This document shows, in pieces, positions 12,611-24,861 of a stretch of 64,000 nt of DNA. The notes below the pieces were generated by a model. It had not been told where the DNA came from. It searched no databases and worked only from the letters and a program-made list of their open reading frames with translations. Position 1 is the first letter of the stretch; the number at the start of each line of letters is the position of its first letter. Where the stretch lies: assembly GCA_030435675.1 (NCBI GenBank), contig CM059625.1, positions 15,252,001 through 15,316,000 of the forward strand, given 5' to 3'. The position numbers and the translations under genes were made by a program. Source of the DNA: Steinernema hermaphroditum. Its lineage: Eukaryota > Nematoda > Chromadorea > Rhabditida > Steinernematidae.

Positions 12611-14554
12611 GCTTCAGTCTCTTACAATAATTCGCCGCCAGTCGAACAAGTAATTGCACAAACTCCGCCGAGCGATAATAACAATCATGAGTATTGCTTC
12701 CTCGCGTCGTCCAATCAGCTATGTCAATATTGTCTGGTAATGAGAAGTGCGCAAATGCGACGAATATCGCTGTCAATGAGTCAATGAGTAATCGCTTGGC
12801 GCCAGAGATCGGTGATGAAATTTGCGGGATTTTCTCGTGACTTCTCCTGCTGAGAAGTGGAAAACAAAACTACTAAAGACGAATATTGCTGAGATCTGCG
12901 CAAACATAAACGCCCAAGTTTGAGCACCTGAGCAAAGTCCAGCTGCTCTATTCCAAAAAATTACCGATTAGAGAAGTATTGCAGACACTAATCGACAACG
13001 TAACACACAAAACTTAAAATATGATATTTGTATTAATCCGTCCGATATGGCAATGAAGAAAACTAAGACTGTTTCTAGTGAGTCCTTTAAGGTGTAAATG
13101 CTCGATCGAGCGTCTAGCATTAAGAATGGGGCCTCGTAGAAGAGAGAGCAGATACTGAGTGAAACGATACACCTGATTCAGAATGGGTACCATTGATTCG
13201 AGGGATCGTACCTGAAAGTTGATTAATCCCACGTTAGAGCATCTAGTGATAGTTTCGTGCACCGTTAATCAGTGACATACCATGTATAATGCTTTTAATT
13301 CATAAAATAAAGTTGCTGAGTCAAAAAAGTCATTGAGTCGAGAAATGTTTTGGTTCGCTTCTGACCGTGTTGTCCTATTTTGAATAAGCTCCTCTCATAT
13401 CGTGATCTTGCTTTACAAATGTGATCCCGTAGGAGATGTGCCATCATAACCCGTCTTGATGAGCTGCTAAAAGGGGAGTGATGTTAAAAAACTCCAACGA
13501 GATCGAAGTGAGAAAAAGAATGTTCCTAAGATGAGCTGAATGGGGATGGAAAAGTGTGGGTGGGTAGGCAGAAGGTCAGGCTGAATGGATTATGTGATTA
13601 CTGCCACAGAATTACCAGATTAGGATAGCCGTGTAGCAATTTTTTTTCTGTACGATCTCCAAGTGGAGCGCTTAAGGCAAGACATCTGCTGGGTAACGTG
13701 GTGAGGCTACACCCGCTTGCCTCCGCGATGTTCGTTAATGTTTTCGTTACGTGTGCACGGTTAGTTGAAGTTAAGCAGGGCTAGATACTCATTGTCCAAG
13801 ACACTGATTTGCTTCGCACTTTTTCGTCTTCTCCGGCTCTAATTCTGACCTGTAGTAATTAAGAGAGGACAATTATAACTGGGTGTTTTACGATGTTTTA
13901 GAGAACGTCGCTCGCCGGCCTTTTTTGGCCATATTGTGAGCCAGAAGTGGTTGGACAACAAATGCCTAGTTACATCAACAAAATGTTGTCGAACGACAAT
14001 GAATTGGCGGAGAAAAATTCTCCTCTTCCCTCTTTTTTGACCAATCGATCAGTTGGAAGAAAGCGGGATTATTCGCACTCTGGTCATCGATGACCTTCAA
14101 GCAACCTGTTTCCTTCCAGATCACATCGTCTCTTCTTGTTCGTGCACAATCCTGATAAACGCGATGATCAAAACAGTCCCGCTCTAATCCGCATTACTCT
14201 GTGGCGACGTTGTCAATTAGCTTTTATGCAAAAGCGAACGTATAATCGGAAGAGCCGGTTGTGTGTCCGTTGCAAAGTCACCTTTTCGTCGTTACGTCAA
14301 TCTTGCGCACATCGGCTATGCACTTGACCACACGATAGAGCTCAGGTTTTCTTGCCATCGCATACGAAATTGTCGAGGAAATCTCCAGCCTGTTTGGCGC
14401 ACGTTCTGGAACTGGATGACGACGTCGCGAAAGCTTGCGGATCTGATCTCTTCTTTGGACGCAGTCACTTGTTGCTCCACCCAACAAACCCCACACGAAA
14501 TCGGCGCTTATACCATAGGTGATCGTCATTTCTGAAACATCACCCGTCGACGTA
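12611..14554. other. Intergenic stretch, nothing identified
   Basis: Short open frames on both strands (for example 13014-13262 and 14136-14535) show no domain or consistent splice pattern. A short run near 13774 resembles part of the 5S rRNA internal control region but the rest of a 5S gene is absent. Confidence 0.4.
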
Positions 14555-15597
14555 ATGTCTTCCTTCAAATTCCTTTGTTGCGCCATCATCGTCACTTGCA
14601 CCGTGTGCCAGGTCTTCGGAGCAGTTCCGGCCGCGTCATATTACTGGAGTCAGTGTTGATGTCTCCTTGAGGTTTTACTTATTAATTATTTATTTTAGCA
14701 ACACGGAAATTGGAATGTGTCAACTCAGGATTGAATATTTCACGGTGTGCATTGCGAAAGCCAGGCAAGCAGGCCGAGTTGAACCCAGGATGCTTTGAGG
14801 AGCTTGGCAAGGTTCGTAACAATATAGTAACTTAAAAGTTCAGAACATATCGACTTATTGGCTCAGGGTAGACCGTCTATCTAGTAAACGAAAGGTCGCT
14901 TGTTCGCTTCCTGCATGAGACATCATTGTTTGTTTTGCCCTTTCCGTGTCCTCGTTTGCTCATCTTTTTTCAAGTTCGTACGAAAATTTGTTCACATTCG
15001 CTTGGAATAACTCAAACAAGAAGGGTATAAAAGTCTCTGCCTGTTGTGGGTGTTCGTAATGCTACCCAGAATTGCGTCTACTTTGCCAACTTTGTGAATT
15101 TAATTTAAAATGGGTACGCATCCAAGTATTATATGGTTGATTTCGTCTGCTAATGAACTTAAACAATTTTCATGATACTGGTCATTATCGTCGTGCAGCC
15201 CGAACCCAATTCAATTATATCGTTTTAGCGCAATGAGACACGCGTCTACTGTCGTCTAAACTGTGAAGAATCCGACGAGACGACAGTGCTGGCGAAGAAA
15301 CCGTCGTGGAATCACGACTGTAGCACCTTTTTCACCTATCATCTGGAGCGCCGCCGAAAGGACTGGTAGGTTGTGAACGTCAGATTGTGATGTTACGCGT
15401 CAGATATGTCCTTGCCTCCGATTTAATGTTAGCTGCGTTCAAGCCCATTATGATGTCATCTCTTTAGGTACTTGTGGCGTTCCGGCAATTGCCTCAGCAC
15501 GACAATCACGTTTGAAGTTCGCTGTGGATTCCCCAGGGACCCCCGAGTGTTCTACCGCGAAAATCAGCATTTGTTCGAGTACGAAGATGCTGAGTGA
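14555..15597 (+). CDS. Small cysteine-rich secreted protein, unidentified
   Basis: Four exons join in one frame: 14555-14648, 14699-14811, 15229-15365 and 15468-15597, for 157 residues. The first exon encodes a signal peptide (MSSFKFLCCAIIVTCTVCQV). The mature part has evenly spaced cysteines (LECVNS, ISRCALR, NPGCFEEL, YCRLNC, NHDCST, GNCLS, VRCGF) and an acidic C-terminus (FEYEDAE). There is no membrane segment, so secretion is inferred. I do not recognise a named domain. Introns are 50, 417 and 102 nt; the 417-nt intron contains a tRNA-like repeat. An AATAAA lies about 125 nt after the stop. All four junctions conserve phase, which supports a real gene. Confidence 0.75.
14858..14970 (+). 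repeat. tRNA-derived (SINE-like) repeat in an intron
   Basis: The sequence has TGGCTCAGGGTAGA, a good match to a tRNA D-arm and A box, then an anticodon-arm-like TCTAGTAAACGAAAGG and a decayed B box (TTGTTCGCTTCC). The following tail TGTTTTGCCCTTTCCGTGTC resembles that of the copy at 3510-3620. It lies in intron 2 of the cysteine-rich gene on the same strand. Confidence 0.5.
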
Positions 15598-17624
15598 CCA
15601 TGTCGGTTGTCTTATTTCATCTTTTAACTTATAATGTAATTATCCATCACAGCGGTAGCATGTGTACAGTATACCTCACTGTCTGTTCAAGTTAAATGTA
15701 TATTTCGTTTCCTCATTCGTGCAATAAATGAAACTCAATTCGGCGCTAATCGTTGCTTTAAAAAGCGGTCTAATTGCGCTCGTGAAGGGTCTTTCCAAAG
15801 AGATTTCGAGGACCCAATATTGTCTCGAATGGCACCACCACGCGTTACCAAATGAGCGAGTGGGATTTTATGGATGAAGACGAATGGGTCCCTGTCTGGC
15901 CACTAATTTATTCACTTCTTGATGTCGTGTTGCTACGCGGTGACATCCGCCTTTAGCTCGCGGCATATAGGAGATTTACATTGTCAATGCGCGGCTGGGG
16001 TCTTCCCAGGTCTTACTATTAGTTGTATTCAGTGGTCGTTCGGTATTCCTATTCTGTATCCCCAATCTCACTGAGGTTTACCTTATATCTGTATTTCTTG
16101 TACATCTTTTTACTGATGTTGGATTCGTCTGTCCTCTAGGGTGTTTCTGGCAAAATATGTTCTTCATGCAACCGGAAATGAAAGAGACCCATCAATCTGG
16201 GATGACAATATGTGCGTCACCTGAGAGGTGAAGCAACGATATAAAGAAAATAACAAGTCTTCCTTCTTTTTGCGTACTTTATGTTGATGCTGTCGATGAA
16301 AGAGTTCTAAAGCCGTTTGGGACGTTGTCGGTTGGTGACGATCGCGAACAATGAATCTGGGAGTCACGCGTAGACGAGGTTTGGTGCTGGTGCCGGGACC
16401 GGAGGAGGTGAAGAGGAACAAGAAGAAAGCACGGGGCGCGCGCGGTGATGACGTGTGAGGCACATAATTATTGGAAATGGCGCCTTCGATGCTTTAGCAA
16501 AGCCGGGACCGCTGGCCGCTGGCTGCAGCATTGTCGAACGGCGGCAGAGACGGAGAGAGTGCGGCCCGAGTTGAGAGCGCTGAGGTTTCGAGGTGGCAGT
16601 CGAAGAGCCTGCGCGCTCCCTTTATAAGTCTCTAACTCTGGGCCTCGAGATCGATACGCGTCAGGGCCATGGGCCAGCAACAGTCGGCTTTTGTCGTCGA
16701 GATCGCCTCGCCGCGATTTGGAAAATTTCAGGTTCGTTACCGACGTTTTGTTTACATTAACCCTGCCCTCCAGTGACACCCACTTGCGCTATTGGTGTTA
16801 GTCTCCGGGAACATTTCTATTTTCGCTTCACATTAAAGTTTAGTGCCGTTGGCGACTGCGTCACTTTGCAACAATCCAAATTGATTACACTAATTGAAAA
16901 CGAACAAATAATTGTTTTATACCTAAATGTACTTCCTTTTGTGCATACAATTTGTTTGGATAATTGAGTTTCCGGCCCGCCCTTGGGGCATTTTCAGTAA
17001 TTAGCCCCATTATTTGCGAGATGGAATACGGTTTCTGATCACCTAAACGTTATGACACGTGGTAGGAATACGGTAATCATTGTTTTCGTTGAAATAAGCC
17101 GCTTATCGCCATGGATATTTTGAGGTCCCTCAAGGCCTCTTTACTTCCGGCTTCCAAGGAAACCGATTTCCTGCCCCCACAAAAATGGAATCTTGTATAA
17201 TTTATTATAATTTTGCGTTTTACGTCCTATTCGTGTTGAAAAAAATAAACAGCCCTCTCGTCGAATCTTTCGGGATTACGGTGCCTGCCTGGTCCTGACA
17301 TTTTCGATGCCCTCCAATATAGCACTTGCTGCCGGGCGCAGACATGTTTATGCTTTTCGATGTTTTCCCCTGTCGGCTGCTTCTGGAAGAAAAACATATA
17401 AAATGCACAAAAAAAAACTCATTGGGGACACTTCGAACTTGACGCCAACGAGCGCCTAACGCTTCAGCGTCCATAAAACCAATTTCCGCCGTTCGAAACC
17501 GGATGCTCCGAGGCGAGCGGAGCCGAAAGTTGGGTGGCCAAATTGGCTCCAAAGCGATGGCGCCGCTGTCGGTCCATATATCAACCGTGACTTCTCGGCT
17601 TTTCGTTGTGCCCAAAACAGAGCA
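15598..17624. other. Intergenic stretch with possible promoter and first exon
   Basis: An AATAAA for the preceding gene lies near 15723. A small open segment at 16669-16731 encodes MGQQQSAFVVEIASPRFGKF with a GT at its end and a TATA-like tttataa about 45 nt upstream. MGQQQS fits an N-myristoylation start. It could be the first exon of the armadillo gene downstream, but no acceptor in the right phase is clear. The minus-strand frame across 17220-17726 looks like a shadow. Confidence 0.3.
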
Positions 17625-19614
17625 ATGATTTATGAAAAAATATGGGCAATGCACAACAGCGGAATGCGAAAACAATTTGTATTGCAGAGCATCCCGCAAA
17701 AAGATCCGGACGAAGATAACGCACAATGGAGGATAACGGTGAACCCGGCGGCCGACATCAACGCCAACGAAGACCTGCGCGGGCTCATCAACAGACTACA
17801 CAACCTGTCAAAGCTGATACAACCCCCTGATGCCAAGCAGATTCTCACAGCGCTACAGTACCTTGATACGACGCAGGATCTACTGCTTCCGCTTCTGACA
17901 GTTATCTCAAATGCAACGGCGTTTCCGGGAAATCAGGTGCGTAGTGAACTCTTCTCAACCGTAAACCAATAAACCTGTGCCACGAAAAAAGACGATAATA
18001 GACGTTCTATCTGTCATCGGCACGCTATGTGGCGTGATGAGTTTCCTGACATGTCTAAGATTTGGCTAGGATTTGGAATCCATAAATAGAGTATGAGGCA
18101 ACTTAATGCTTCACTTGCTTCATGAGTCTTTTCTTGGATGCTGGGATAGAAAAAGACATGGGAACTGTGATCCTTTGTGATCGAATGTAGTCATCGGAGA
18201 TGGGTACTGTAGCATAAAGATCTCGCATCCTTCTTAGAGAGATAGTCCGTCATCACACGACGTTTCCTCCTAACCCGTTTCCCATCTCTCCCCTAATTGA
18301 ACGCTAATATTTCATGAAGATGTACTTGTCAGACGTCCAACGCATTCTCCATTCCAGATAATCCTCCGCGAATACGGGATAACGAGGAAAATCGTCGATC
18401 TCCTCATGGAAAAGAACACGTCGTGGCCGAAGTCCTGTCGCATCATGCTTATCCAGTGCATCGCAAACATGGCCGGGGACATGGAAAACGAGACGATCCT
18501 CAGCCGTTCCGTTCCGACGATCGTGCGGCGCCTCGACTCGCCTGTTGAATTGGAGAGCATCGTCGCGCTACAGGCGCTGACAAATCTCTCCGTGAACATA
18601 AGCCCTCGCCAGTTGGAGGCGTTTATGCCGGCAATTCCGATCTGCCTTCAGAAATTATGGGTCCACGGCGAAGCGAACCTGCACTCTCTGAGACTACTCG
18701 TCAATCTGTCATGCTGTCCGGATATGGTGCCGTTCATCCTAGCTGCGAAGGTAAACATGTCTCTCGAGCCCGTCTCGAAAACAGCGTCATTAGCTCAAGG
18801 GTGGTCTCTGTGAGATTGACAAATGAGCATGCGCACAAATATGTAGTTTTCCATGAATTTAAGCTTGAGTGGTGACGGAACGCTACCGTAGTGGAGGCAA
18901 TCAATTTAGAATTCGCACTTTCCACTAGATTGCAGATGATATATCAACTGGCAAACGCCGGAAATCCATGACATTTTAAGTGCAATATGGCCACCAAGCA
19001 CAAAATATATATTTTTTTTTCAAATCTATTCCACTAAAAGAATTTGGTTAATCAGTGTTTTACCTGGCGGAACATGAGGCGAACAGTTAGTTATCGCTTA
19101 GTTATCGGTCTTCAATTTCAGTAGATCTCGATTGATATGGTAGCATTGAATAGAGGGGTACTATGAAAACAGCGCAGTAGTTATTAGATATTTATGAAGT
19201 AAGATAGAATAGAACATTTGCCATTCATTACAACGAATCAAAAAGACGTAAACAAATATCCAATGCGTTTCATTATAGACGGTCACCGGCCTTCTTTCCG
19301 TTCTGGACACCGACAAGAATGACGTTCTGCTTCGCGCCGTCACTTGGATCCTCTGCACGAGCTGTGCGGTCGAGGCGCTCGGCATCACGTACGAGCAGAT
19401 CGCTCCGCTGAACCAGGACCCGTTCGGCAACCCGAACTACACCGTATATCACACGTTCTACGGAATGAAGGGGAAGGCGAACCTCGAGAAGCGCGTCAAC
19501 GAGCTGACGAACTATCCGGATCCAGAGATCAGCAGCAAGAGCAGGCGACTTATCGACATTCTCCGCGCGATCACACCATTCAGGCCTTCAGTATCCAGTC
19601 TCAATCGGCTGTAA
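17625..19614 (+). CDS. ARMC10-like armadillo-repeat protein
   Basis: Exons 17625-17936, 18358-18750 and 19279-19614 join in phase 0, giving about 346 residues from the ATG at 17625. The frame stays open upstream to 17460, so the true start or a 5' exon may lie further left. The protein consists of alpha-helical armadillo-type repeats: LLPLLTVISNATAFPGNQ followed by REYGITRKIVDLL, then QALTNLSVNIS, LRLLVNLSCCPDMVPFIL and LLSVLDTDKNDVLLRAVTWI. The order and the NATAF-x-NQ and NLSVN motifs match the Arm_2 domain of the ARMC10/ARMCX group, whose mammalian members are membrane-linked and act in mitochondrial distribution and growth control. No clear membrane anchor is visible in the part modelled here, but the N-terminus is not fixed. 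Intron lengths are 421 and 528 nt. Confidence 0.72.
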
Positions 19615-20133
19615 GCGTGTTGTGGCCTTTGGACATATGTACTTTTGAAGTCGAAGATGATGATCATGATGAGTGAATATAGGGAAGAAAATGTGGCGAT
19701 CGATAAAGGTCCTTCAATCAATTTCAATAGAATTTATATGAATATACAGTACGCACTATATACAATCAGAAATCCTCGTATTTGGCGATCCGATGGAATA
19801 GTTTCTCGCATCTCTGAAATGGGAACGACATGACTTTAGAGGCAGGTTTGGAGCGTCTATCGTAACCTAACGCTATGACAGGGTGTCCAAAAACGGAACT
19901 ATCGAGCGTGGCTCTATTTTGAACCGGGATGCCCACTTTATGCACTTTTTATCTATCACTAAACGCCTGTCAAAAGAGGTTTGCAGAAACAGATTGGATT
20001 CAAAAATAAAATGACGAAGAGACCGTAAGTTTCTATCAAGCTTTGTACGTTTTAAGTGCCTTGGGTCCATCACCATTGACTTAAGGAATGACATGTCCAG
20101 AACTATGGTGAGCTACTGCTGGTCAGTGTGATA
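19615..20133. other. Intergenic stretch
   Basis: This gap separates convergent genes. A cagggtgtccaaaaacgg motif at about 19878 resembles ends of some DNA transposons, but no inverted partner was found nearby. No gene is supported. Confidence 0.35.
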
Positions 20134-21937
20134 TCATAACAATTCATAAACAACATACCGTCGGAACATGTAGAAGGCACAGGAAAGGACACAGGTCAGT
20201 AGAATGAGAAGCGTAATGAGGATCGGAAGAGCTGCGGTTTCCAGCCGCTGTTGCAATGCGGATTCAGTCAGGTAGGCGTTGTAGATCGTTTCACAACGTC
20301 TTCCTATGAAATGTTCTCGACACCTACAAATGATATAATGTAAACTATGACTTGATTGGGTAGACGTACAGGCAAATCGCCTTGAAACCGGTTGACTCGT
20401 AGACTTCTCTGCATATTCCGCCGTTGTGGCACCACAGCCTGTCGAGTGGCGCTGTGCAATTCCTCTCGATCTTGGCTTGGTCCAAAGTGAGTGGTGTGTG
20501 AAATGGCGGTTGTGAACGCAACCTGTTTGTGGCGCACCCATCTAAATAACAAACAGTAATAAACACGACCACAAAGCTGCCTGAATGCTTACAGAACTGA
20601 TAGTTAAAAGAGACCATGAACGTCAGACGGCCTCACATATCAACCGCTGAGGTGAACAATGCGTGAAGAGGAGGCGCGTCGGCGGCGATCGCGCGTTTGC
20701 GACAGTACCGTATCGGGCAGAGCTCTTCAATTAACCTTTGCCGCATTGCGTAGGCAAATAGAGATAGTGCTCCGCCCCGCGGAAAGTGCGAAAAAAATAC
20801 GCAAACGCTTCCTTATCCGCAGACGTTCCACCTGTGGACACGTTATCAGACAGTGCTTCCTTAAATAACGCGCATTTTGCCTATTTACAGTTTTCCCAAA
20901 ACACTTGATCCGTGGCACTTCCGCTGCTGAGCGCATATGCAAATGAGTGCAAACAAGGGCGTATGGTGATATCTCATTATAGTGCGATGACCGCTGTCTG
21001 ATTTGTCATTTCCCGTTGATGCATACATGCAGTACAAAACGACAGAAACACGAAATCTGAGATTGGAATTCTAAGGATTTCATTTTGCCGTTGTTGCCTC
21101 GAATAGTACCGATTTCAATAACCCATTCTCCACCATCTCTACACTGGATATATCCCTGCAATCGTTCCCTCTTAGCTTTAGAGGATGAACGCCATAAGGC
21201 CCCAGTGAATTGTCTTCCCGCAATATTGTCGAAAATGGCGAAATTAGGTCACAATTCGCATGCGCCTGATCATCTGTTCTTTTTCCTTGAGCCATCAGAC
21301 ACCTCATTACAGCCATGCGCGCAACACACCTGTAAGACAGAGGGACCATTTTTGCGCCTTTTTTCTCGGCCTCAGGCACGAGCAGGTGTTTCATTCATCG
21401 GAAACGTTCTCCGCATATGCATTTCCCCCTTTTGCAATGTGGATTTGGCGTAGACAGCTTCCTGCGTAGCAGGGGCAGCTCGTGCCGTCGGTCGCCGAAA
21501 AAAAGGCGTCTGTTTGGTTGCGCAAATTTGTTTGCTTCTACAAAAAATGCGCGAAAGCGGTTCGTTACGTGTGGAGTTGACCTTGTCGACAGATCGCAAA
21601 AAAAGCGGTCGCCCTCCTCAAGCGGAAACGCGTGCTTCGGAGGCAAAAGAACGCGTTTCGTAATCGGCGCACAGTCGAATATGGAACATCTGCGCTTTGG
21701 CATAAAAACTTATTGCACAGGAAGAGCGCTTAGAGGCTGACCACAGACGACACAAATTTATCACATTCGAAAATGGTGCTCTTCTTGTTGAAAGAATGGT
21801 AGAATTATAAAGCGACTTACCACAAGACGGTGCCAGAAGACCAATGCAGAAAATGGCGTACCATGCTCGCTTCACGGTAATGGTGGCTGCAGAGCCGGTG
21901 GCTCGGCGTCTTCGGTGAATCACGGAGGACGCCTTAG
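20134..21937 (-). CDS. Membrane-anchored EGF-family ligand (LIN-3/Spitz/TGF-alpha-like)
   Basis: Minus-strand exons are 21937-21821, 20631-20593, 20541-20370 and 20323-20134, all phase-compatible. The first of these holds a hydrophobic signal-like segment (WYAIFCIGLLAPSC) after a basic stretch. The second is short and its acceptor is weak. The third and fourth encode one EGF module: C-x8-C (NCTAPLDRLWC), HNGGIC, a 12-residue loop, then CLCREHFIGRRC. Cysteine spacing is that of receptor-binding EGF ligands, with the usual G-x-R-C end. A juxtamembrane stretch leads to one TM segment (ILITLLILLTCVLSCAFYMF) and a tail of about ten residues. A single EGF module next to one TM segment, with a very short tail, is the layout of EGFR ligands released by proteolysis. 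The N-terminus is incomplete: the frame enters the first listed exon from an unseen 5' exon. Confidence 0.7.
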
Positions 21938-24560
21938 CTAAAATGACAATAGTCTATTAAATTCAACAAATGCAGCTTATGGCATTGACATACAACAACA
22001 CGTGCTTCCGCAAAACGACTACCATGCCGGCGCGCATTCTTTTACGACTCATTCTTCGACTCATTTATGACCGTGGACAGCAACGGACCAAAGGCACAGT
22101 AGGCGCTTCGAAACATGCAAATGTTTGCGCTTATTAATTACAGGGTAAAGGGCAACGAACGGCCAGAATACAACGTCTGCACGGTTCCGACACGGTCGCA
22201 AGGGCAAAGTAAACACCTGAACGGGGATCGTCGCCGATTTGAACGGCAGCAAAACGAATCAGCGCCGTTAATCAGCCGGATGTGCCGAGAAGCAATTAGT
22301 TCTTCAAAAGAGATGAAGGGCCATCATCGCGTTTTTTATCATAACTTATTAGGGGACAACTGTCGGTCGGCCTCAGAGGAGACAAACTGCGCTGACGCCT
22401 TCATCGCCGGCACACTAAGAAAGATCTATTAGGCACCGACACGCCGGTTTATCTGTGGCTAGAATAAGTAACCAGTCCCAATTAACGGTGGGTCCGTTAG
22501 CGGGCGAGCTTGACCTAAATCTGCCTACTTTCTAATGATCGCGAAAAACACGCGCGCGATATCAGCTTGTCGGAATGCCAGGAGCACGCGCAAGCAGCGT
22601 CGAACGCCGATCCGGAGGGGCACTAAATAAAGCGGCGACTGCCCGGAGTCATCGCTGCACCTGCACTAGTTGGGCAGACGCTTTATGGGCTTTTTCTCAA
22701 TCGTCTGATTCAGTTCATGAATAGCCGACGATTCGCATCTTCTATCGTTTCGAACAAAGGACGATCGAAATAGTGCAACATGGCGAAGTGCATTTCGCGA
22801 GCTACAGGATACAATATCGAAAAAGGTTCTTTCACCTCTCCTAGCATGTCTTAACGATAACTGTCCCGGAGAAATCCTTTGACAGCTTCCAAGTTCCCTC
22901 AATCACCACCATACTTTGGCTTCAACTTGCAAACCACTTAAACGATGAATCATCTTAATTGATTGCGGGTGGTCGAATCGACTATGGGAGGGCGCGAACC
23001 AATCAAATTAAAGCGCAACAGATCATTAATCCGACGTTCGCCTCTTTTTGAACTTGTGCGCCGCAAACATGCGTCCGACGGATCCCCATTCACCGACAGA
23101 CGAATCGTTCACGCAAATGATGAGGCACAAGTTCAAGTACCGAACACGATCGTTGCGGCCGTCCCCTTCACAAATTGGACTAGTACAAAGTCCAAGTACA
23201 ACTATCAAACGTATATAATAGAATGATCTTACCAATGATTCGGACGGCTGTTGCGTGGTTCAGGAAGGGGGCCTCATGCGTATTCAGTTTGGGACTCTGC
23301 GGTCGCATGCCAGAGGTCTGAAATGTGGATGTCCGATGAAATACGTCCTTTTTTGCAAGACATGGGTGCCATTATCAGCACAACAAATCGAAACTTATAG
23401 CATTTGACAAGAATATGGCTAGAAAGCTGCAACACTGTACAACAACGAGAAATGCAATTTTAAGCAAATTCAGGTAAGGGATCACTCAAAGGAAGCCGCG
23501 CGCTGAACGAACGATCTGAATCTCAATTGCAAGCATGGTCGAGGCGAAAATAAAAACCGTATCCGCTGCGGCAAGGCGTGAGAAGCATGCTCGATGCGTT
23601 CCACGAAAAACACAGGCAGCGAGTAAAGCTCATACACGGGGAGCGACAAAAATACAAGCAATTAGACCGATATATCATCGCAAAAATAGTGGACGAGAGC
23701 AGAGGCGATTTGCTGAAAAACGACACTAAGCACATTCATGACACCTTCGCGGAATTGCGATGGCGTTATTAGTTTCTCGAAAATGTCAAGAAACGTCAAA
23801 ATAGCGGTGTATTTTTGAATGCACTATTTCATATACAAATTACTACATCGTTACTGGTTACGATCCAACAGAAAAGCCAAGACGCCAAGGAATCCTTCAG
23901 TGTAACAACATAAGAGATGGTACTGTCTACCACGTCTTTTAATGAAAAGTTAATGCAAATGGAAAATGAAGTGAGCGAGGAAGAGACAGTGTGGCACAGG
24001 CAACCACCGATAGGGACAGTTGCGCTTTCAGGAAAGTCAAAAAAGGGGCATCTGCGCCGTCGGAGCTCCATGTTCATTGTTATAAGAAGTGCGTGCGAAT
24101 GGAAAAAGATGCAAAAAATGACCGTTGGCGACTTTTCCTCGATGCACTCTGCAGCTAGTACAATTATGTTGCTAAGGTAAAGATAAGGACGCTAAATATG
24201 GGTACAAAACTCCTCTATTCTACGTAGGTAAAACTGACCTTTAAATTAGAAAACAAAGGGCACCCGACGAGGTTCATAAAGTCGTTGGTGTCCAGAAAAT
24301 CATCGTCATTTTGATCTTCTAATCCTTGTTCCATATCTGTTTTGACTGCGTGTGCATATGAAAGCGCTCGACGACGATTTGGCTCTGTTTTGTATTATGC
24401 GTTACACACAACTGCCTCTTCCAGAGAGACTTCCAGGATGTTCGGCCCCGGTGCCAGACACAGTTTACAAGACAAAACAAGAGAAATGGATTGTAGCCAT
24501 TGTACAATAGACAGACTCTATTGAAGTGTTCATCACATGTGGAGAATATGTTTTTTTTTA
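21938..24560. other. Intergenic stretch, no gene supported
   Basis: GC-richer patches with overlapping open frames on both strands occur near 22.1-22.4 kb, but none shows a domain or proper splice sites. A lysine- and arginine-rich 64-residue frame at 23578-23772 (MRSMLDAFHEKHRQRVK...) might be a gene remnant. The missing 5' exon of the EGF-like gene may lie near 22.0-22.1 kb, where a basic MSRRMSRKRMRAGM start is visible on the minus strand. Confidence 0.3.
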
Positions 24561-24628
24561 TATTGGGTTGATGCATAATAAATGAGCCTTTTTGAAAGTA
24601 GATATTTATTACCAAAAAGGCACACAAT

Positions 24629-24793
24629 CTAATCAAGGTATTCGCCGTTAGCATCAACAACTTCAGCCCACTTTATGGCCAACATTCGGATTCCTCGTTC
24701 GTAGAGTACCCGAGGTTTAAAATCGAAAAATGGTTTTGGTCTAATTTTCGACCTCTTCACCTTATTCTCAGTGGCTTTCTCTGATATCTTCAT
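24629..24793 (-). pseudogene. Mariner transposase, C-terminal remnant
   Basis: The minus strand encodes about 54 residues ending at TAG 24631-24629. They include FFDFKPRVLYERGI and KWAEVVDANGEYLD, matching the conserved FFdsKp-x-f-y-x-RGI...RW-x-x-vi-x-x-nGeY end of mariner transposases. The catalytic D,D34D triad and the N-terminal helix-turn-helix region are missing, so it cannot encode an active enzyme. The stop lies about 40 nt from the left inverted repeat, as in intact mariners. Confidence 0.78.
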
Positions 24794-24861
24794 TTACGGA
24801 CGCGTACAGATGATAGTAAGATAGAGCTAAGAGAGCTCTATATGAACAACGAACATGAGTC

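Noticed and set aside
13760..13810. 5S rRNA-like run (GAAGTTAAGCAGGG...)
   Set aside because: Only the box A-like part matches; the rest of the 5S internal control region and the stems are absent.
17220..17726. 168-residue minus-strand open frame
   Set aside because: It overlaps the first coding exon of the armadillo gene and shows no domain; it is most likely a shadow of the plus-strand frame.
19868..20094. Possible DNA-transposon end (CAGGGTGTCCAAAAACGG) with an overlapping minus-strand frame
   Set aside because: No inverted partner nearby, and the overlapping frame has no transposase motif that I can defend.
23578..23772. 64-residue highly charged frame (HEKHRQRVKLIHGERQKYKQ)
   Set aside because: No upstream exon, no signal or domain, and comparable frames are open on the other strand.
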